Below are positions 14,626 to 17,830 of a DNA stretch of 17,830 nt, one piece after another (the first letter of the stretch is position 1; each line of letters opens with the position of its first letter). Both the position numbers and the translations under genes were made by a program. A model generated the notes under the pieces. That model saw nothing but the letters and a program-made list of their open reading frames with translations, was not told the origin of the DNA and ran no database searches. Origin of the DNA: a bacterium UBP10_UBA1149 (GTDB taxonomy: Bacteria; Desulfobacterota; Binatia; UBA1149); the NCBI GenBank assembly GCA_002311335.1, contig DBZX01000010.1, forward strand, positions 510 to 18,339, written 5' to 3'.

Positions 14626-16092
14626 CTAGATCTTCGCCAGGTAGGACAGCAACGCGCGAACGCCGAAGCCGGTGCCACCCCGCGGGGCATAGGGCGCCGG
14701 CTTCTCGGCGAAGGCGGGTCCGGCTATGTCGATGTGAGCCCAGGACACGTCATCCACGAAAGCCTCGAGGAACATGGCCGCGGTTATCGTGCCGCCGTAG
14801 CCCGCGCCGATGTTCTTGATGTCGGCCACACTCGACTTGATGTCGGACCGGTAGTCCTCCACCAAGGGGAGCTGCCACATGCGCTCGCCGGTCTGGTCGC
14901 CGTGCGCGATGAGTTCGTCCACCAGTCCCTGGTCGTTGCCCAGGATGCCGGCCACGCTGCTGCCCAGCGCCACCATGCACGCGCCGGTGAGAGTAGCCAG
15001 GTCGATTATGCAGTCGGGCTTGTCTTCGGAGGCCACGCAGAGCGCATCGGCCAGCACCAGCCTGCCCTCGGCGTCGGTATTGAGGACCTCGGCGGTCTTG
15101 CCGTTTCGGTAGGTGATGATGTCGCCCGGTTTCTGGGCCCCCTGCCCAGGCATGTTCTCGGCGGCCGCTATGTAACCGCGAACCTCGACCTGCGGGGCCA
15201 GTGCGGGCAAGGCCTTCATGACGCCCAGTACTACCGCTGCGCCCGACATGTCCTGCTTCATCCACTCCATCGCCTTGGCCGGCTTGAGCGAAAGACCACC
15301 TGAATCAAAGGTCACACCCTTGCCGACGATGGCCACGCACGCGCGCGGCTTACCACTGGGCTTGTAAGTCATGCGCAGGAACGCGCCAGGCTCGGCGCTG
15401 CCGGCCGACACCGCAATGATGCCGTTCATGCCCTCGTCCTGCAGACGCTTACCCTGCCAGACCTCGCATCGTATTCCCGTGCCGCGGGTGATCGAGCGCG
15501 CGGTCTTTACAAGGTACGAGGGCGTCTTGACGCTCGACATCTCGTTTACGAGATCGCGCACCAGGGCCACCGATTCACACGCGACGCCAGCCTCGCTTAC
15601 TGCCTTGCGGCTGGCCGCGTCACGCTTCAGCCGCGTGCCGTTAACGGTGAGCCTCGAGGGGCCCGCGTAGCTGCTCTTGTCGCCCGAACGGTAGCGATCA
15701 AAGCGGTAACCAGCCAGCGTGAAGCCCTCTATGGCCGCCTTGACGCGCTCGGGACGCACGGCACCCGAAAGACAGATGGCGACCTTCTTTGCCCGTACCT
15801 CGCCCGCCACCGCGCGGCCACGCGCCGCAGCACGCCGCAGGTATTCGAGGTCACGGTCGTCGGCACCGCCGATACCCACCAGCAGCACGTCGCGGTCGGC
15901 CAACTGCACGAGCAGCCTGGCCCCCGACGAGCCCTTGTAGGCCGTCATCTTCACCCGTCGCGCAACAGCGCGCTTGCCCTCGGCCGACAGTTCACGCACC
16001 GCACCGGCCGTTTCTGAACCAAGCGATACAGGAATGACCAGAAGGTCATCCTTCAATTCTCCAGCTTTACCCGTTCCGATTATTACTTTCAC
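14626..16092 (-). CDS. pepA: Leucyl aminopeptidase (cytosol aminopeptidase, M17)
   Basis: A 488-aa two-metal aminopeptidase that removes N-terminal residues from peptides in the cytoplasm, normally as a hexamer. The C-terminal catalytic domain shows VGKGVTFDSGGLSLKP (about 256-271; metal ligands and catalytic Lys), MKQDMSGAAVVLG, NMPGQGAQKPGDI, the M17 signature NTDAEGRLVLADAL (338-351) and GTGFGVRALLSYL at the end. The N-terminal macro-like domain is more divergent, as is usual. GTG 16092 is chosen because GGAGG (16100-16104) lies 7 nt upstream; the in-frame TTG 16095 is only 4 nt from it. In some bacteria PepA also binds DNA; nothing here tests that. Transcribed divergently from the YhhQ-type gene. 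Confidence 0.96.
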   Translation of the reverse strand: MKVIIGTGKAGELKDDLLVIPVSLGSETAGAVRELSAEGKRAVARRVKMTAYKGSSGARLLVQLADRDVLLVGIGGADDRDLEYLRRAAARGRAVAGEVRAKKVAICLSGAVRPERVKAAIEGFTLAGYRFDRYRSGDKSSYAGPSRLTVNGTRLKRDAASRKAVSEAGVACESVALVRDLVNEMSSVKTPSYLVKTARSITRGTGIRCEVWQGKRLQDEGMNGIIAVSAGSAEPGAFLRMTYKPSGKPRACVAIVGKGVTFDSGGLSLKPAKAMEWMKQDMSGAAVVLGVMKALPALAPQVEVRGYIAAAENMPGQGAQKPGDIITYRNGKTAEVLNTDAEGRLVLADALCVASEDKPDCIIDLATLTGACMVALGSSVAGILGNDQGLVDELIAHGDQTGERMWQLPLVEDYRSDIKSSVADIKNIGAGYGGTITAAMFLEAFVDDVSWAHIDIAGPAFAEKPAPYAPRGGTGFGVRALLSYLAKI

Positions 16093-16111
16093 CAACGTTC
16101 CTCCGCAGTTT

Positions 16112-16140
16112 CGTTTACGTCAGCCCCACCCCCCGGTCAA
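16112..16140 (-). promoter_or_regulatory. Possible pepA promoter
   Basis: On the - strand TTGACC (complement of 16135-16140; 5 of 6 consensus) stands 17 bp from TAAACG (complement of 16112-16117; weak -10). Transcription would start ~15-20 nt before GTG 16092, leaving room for GGAGG at 16100-16104. Confidence 0.35.
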
Positions 16141-16176
16141 CGTCCGGTTTGCCAGGCGGCCTGCTCGCGGCTACAG

Positions 16177-16941
16177 ATGCAAGCCATGTTCCCAAGCTCC
16201 AAGGACCCGATGGACTCCCAGCTGACGGCAACGATAAGCAGGCGCAGGGAAAACGTTTTCCTCGTGCTGTCGGGGTTTTTCCTCGGCACCCTGACGATGC
16301 TCAACCTGCTCGGCATCACCCGCTTCATTGATCTGTCCTTCACGCTGCCGTTCGTAGATATAACCGTACCCATGATCCTGGCCGTTGGCGTGCTGCCCTA
16401 CCCGCTGACCTTCCTGTGCACCGACCTGCTGTCGGAGTTCTACGGCAAGCGTCGCACCAACGCCGTGGTCATGACCGGCCTGGCACTCAACGTCTGGGTC
16501 GTGTTCATCCTCTGGCTCGGCGGCGCACTACCCGGGGCCGGGGAGGGCGACGCCAGCGAGGTGTTTTTCGGGCTGCGCGAACTCGCCTTCGGCGCCGTCA
16601 CGGCATCGATGGTGGCCTACCTGGCCGCCCAGCTTATAGACGTGCAGCTGTTTCATTTCTGGAAACGACTCACCAACGGACGCCACCTGTGGTTGAGAAA
16701 TAACGGTTCGACCATGGTGAGCCAGCTGGTGGACAGCGTGGCCGTGATCACGATCACCCACTACTGGGCTGGCGCCCTGCCAATAGACCCTGCGCGCCCG
16801 GTGGCCGCCCAGCTGCTTGTATTCATAAGCTCGGCCTACGTTTTCAAGTTCACGATAGCGCTGCTCGACACGGGTCCATTCTATATTGCAGTCGCCTGGC
16901 TGAGTGACTACCTGCAGCTGGGCCCCAACCAACAGGACTGA
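16177..16941 (+). CDS. Queuosine precursor transporter, YhhQ/VUT (DUF165) family
   Basis: A 254-aa integral membrane protein with about six hydrophobic segments. The family signature is clear: a TVPMILAVGVLPYPLTFLCTD stretch (in parts, about 64-85) followed by LLSEFYGKRRTNAVV, and later SQLVDSVAVITITHYW and YVFKFTIALLDTGPFYIAV. Members import queuosine precursors (preQ0/preQ1) for tRNA modification at the wobble position; the exact substrate here is inferred. The longest start is ATG 16177. ATG 16210 is attractive because AAGGA (16201-16205) lies 4 nt before it and the product would begin MDSQLTATISRRRENVF, just ahead of the first membrane segment. No preQ1-riboswitch-like sequence was seen in the 80 bp upstream. 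Divergent from pepA; its stop is 6 bp from the stop of the zinc-ribbon gene. Confidence 0.9.
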   Translation: MQAMFPSSKDPMDSQLTATISRRRENVFLVLSGFFLGTLTMLNLLGITRFIDLSFTLPFVDITVPMILAVGVLPYPLTFLCTDLLSEFYGKRRTNAVVMTGLALNVWVVFILWLGGALPGAGEGDASEVFFGLRELAFGAVTASMVAYLAAQLIDVQLFHFWKRLTNGRHLWLRNNGSTMVSQLVDSVAVITITHYWAGALPIDPARPVAAQLLVFISSAYVFKFTIALLDTGPFYIAVAWLSDYLQLGPNQQD

Positions 16942-16947
16942 GAACGG

Positions 16948-17271
16948 TCAGTCGGCCTCGTCATCGGCCTCGTCATCGGCCGGCAGCCGTCGACTCCAGA
17001 AGGTACCCTTGGCCCACCACCACACCGCCAGCCCCCCCACTGCGTAAACCAGTATGCCTTCAAAGAGGCCGGCATCACCGGCCCACAGGAACAGGGCCAG
17101 GACCAGGACGGTAGCGACAGCCGCGGTGACCTGTTCTATGCGCTTCTCGCGCAGGCGCGCGCGCGCAACGTGGGCGCTTATCGATGCCCCGCAAGCAGAG
17201 CAGCGGCCGCCCCCCTTGCGGATAAGCGGCCGCCCACAGTCAGGACAATCTATACGGGTGGTATAAGGCAT
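16948..17271 (-). CDS. Small zinc-ribbon membrane protein of unknown function
   Basis: A 107-aa protein with an N-terminal zinc ribbon, CPDC (C9, C12) and CSAC (C24, C27), a basic helix (ARARLREKRIEQ), then two hydrophobic segments (about 45-64 and 70-86, VLVLALFLWAG and GILVYAVGGLAVWWW). The acidic tail repeats DDEADDEAD, coded by a 12-bp tandem repeat. The ribbon should be cytoplasmic and the tail also, if both segments cross the membrane. No specific family was recognised. ATG 17271 is followed directly by the ribbon. It may be cotranscribed with the gene at 17314-17769, 42 bp upstream on the same strand. Confidence 0.75.
   Translation of the reverse strand: MPYTTRIDCPDCGRPLIRKGGGRCSACGASISAHVARARLREKRIEQVTAAVATVLVLALFLWAGDAGLFEGILVYAVGGLAVWWWAKGTFWSRRLPADDEADDEAD
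16954..16980 (-). repeat. Short tandem repeat coding the acidic tail
   Basis: Two copies of a 12-bp unit (GCCTCGTCATCG on the + strand) and a partial third code for repeated D-D-E-A at the end of the zinc-ribbon protein. The unit keeps frame, so copy number may vary between strains. Confidence 0.6.
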
Positions 17272-17313
17272 CCCGAGCCCCCCGCCTCAAAGGCCAACAC
17301 CCGTGAGGCCGAT

Positions 17314-17769
17314 TCAGGCTGTGGCCTGCATCGGCGCGTACTCGGGCTCCGCCTCCGAGGGAAGTCGGGCCAACGTCATCTCCTGCATCGCCTCGGCCAG
17401 GATACGGGTCCGCATCCGGGTGCGCTCGGCGTCGCGCCACGCCATCATGCCCTCGCGCACGTACACCGGGTTGATGCCCAGCATCGACGCTACGTTGTTG
17501 AACGAAAAAGTATCCCAGTTCTCAACGTCGGATACCCAAGCCTCGGCGTCAACAAAAAGCTGCCGCCGCTTGGTATCACGAGCGTGGATGTGTTTCTGAA
17601 AACACTCGACGCCGTCCTGCAGTATTGCCACCACCAGCCTGTGCTCGCCGCAACGAAAACTCTTTCGCTTCAGCGCCGCAAAGTACTGTCCCGGCAACAG
17701 GACATCGGGTTCAAAAAGATCGTTAAGACGCTCTTCAGCCTCGTAACGGGTACGTTCCGCTTCCACCAT
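17314..17769 (-). CDS. Conserved protein of unknown function, 151 aa
   Basis: No characterised function recognised. The protein has an N-terminal charged helix (EAERTRYEAEERL), then LFEPDVLLPGQYFAALKRK and RLVVAILQDGVECFQKHIHARDTKRRQLFVDAEAWVSD (in parts). A small helix-turn-helix-like end follows: FSFNNVASMLGINPVYVREGMMAWRD. The pattern PGQYFAAL...LMVAVLEDAV.CFQK...A..W resembles a short uncharacterised family I associate with deltaproteobacteria; this is recollection, not a search. The last part (VASMLGINPVYVREGM) could bind DNA. The start ATG 17769 has GGAGG (17776-17780) 6 nt upstream; a longer frame to 17787 has no such site. It has no membrane segment or signal peptide and is probably cytoplasmic. 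Confidence 0.75.
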   Translation of the reverse strand: MVEAERTRYEAEERLNDLFEPDVLLPGQYFAALKRKSFRCGEHRLVVAILQDGVECFQKHIHARDTKRRQLFVDAEAWVSDVENWDTFSFNNVASMLGINPVYVREGMMAWRDAERTRMRTRILAEAMQEMTLARLPSEAEPEYAPMQATA

Positions 17770-17830
17770 CGCACACCTCCCAGCCACTCACGAGAAAACG
17801 GCACCACCGAGGGCCCGCCTCTCTTTTCCA

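Noticed and set aside
16096..16176. preQ1 riboswitch before the queuosine-precursor transporter
   Set aside because: The 81-bp gap lacks the A-rich tail and short C-rich loop hairpin expected of preQ1 elements.
17284..17309. GCCTCA/TGAGGC inverted repeat as a terminator after the 151-aa gene
   Set aside because: Only 6 bp with a 14-nt loop and no T-run; too weak to call.

Overview
The window is high-GC, densely coded bacterial chromosome with no mobile elements, CRISPR arrays, rRNA or tRNA genes. The gene set suggests a free-living Gram-negative bacterium of deltaproteobacterial type (Myxococcota, Desulfobacterota or a relative). It includes a VKOR-DsbA fusion, an S41 protease with a long C-terminal extension, a lipoprotein parvulin, selABD and a CCA-adding enzyme with an HD domain. 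The taxon is an inference from gene content; nothing in the window fixes it.

Left part (1-4185, + strand). Three tightly spaced genes look like an envelope or secreted-protein operon: the 3' part of a low-complexity, Ser/Ala/Gly/Pro-rich protein ending in a cohesin-like beta domain; a TMTC-type multi-membrane glycosyltransferase with C-terminal TPRs; and a VKOR-DsbA fusion that makes disulfide bonds. A 258-bp noncoding gap follows, then a 101-aa stand-alone LuxR-type DNA-binding protein (4444-4749) with a strong hairpin terminator. Next is a large membrane-anchored S41/PDZ processing protease (4856-7600), convergent with a parvulin-type lipoprotein isomerase (7652-8623, - strand) that has a recognisable promoter.

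Middle part (8716-13191, - strand). This is a selenocysteine operon in the order selA, selB, selD. selA and selB overlap by 4 bp (GTGA); selB and selD are 40 bp apart. The main result of this reading is that selD is itself a selenoprotein gene. The obvious open frame, starting at 9639, lacks the SelD N-terminus. The missing part lies in the same frame upstream, from an ATG at 9795 with a good Shine-Dalgarno. It is separated from the rest only by one UGA at codon 25, exactly where SelD enzymes carry their catalytic Cys or Sec. A hairpin with the geometry of a bacterial SECIS follows the UGA. The window therefore holds the Sec synthase, the Sec elongation factor and a Sec-dependent selenium donor enzyme. 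tRNA-Sec (selC) was not seen here.

Right part (13296-17830). A CCA-adding/poly(A) polymerase-family nucleotidyltransferase diverges from selA across a gap with a perfect 9-bp inverted repeat. It converges with leucyl aminopeptidase (pepA). A YhhQ-type queuosine-precursor transporter diverges from pepA. A small zinc-ribbon membrane protein and a conserved 151-aa protein of unknown function follow on the - strand. Several starts were moved from the longest open frame on the basis of ribosome-binding sites, promoter position or family length (selD, selA, pepA, the parvulin and the last gene).
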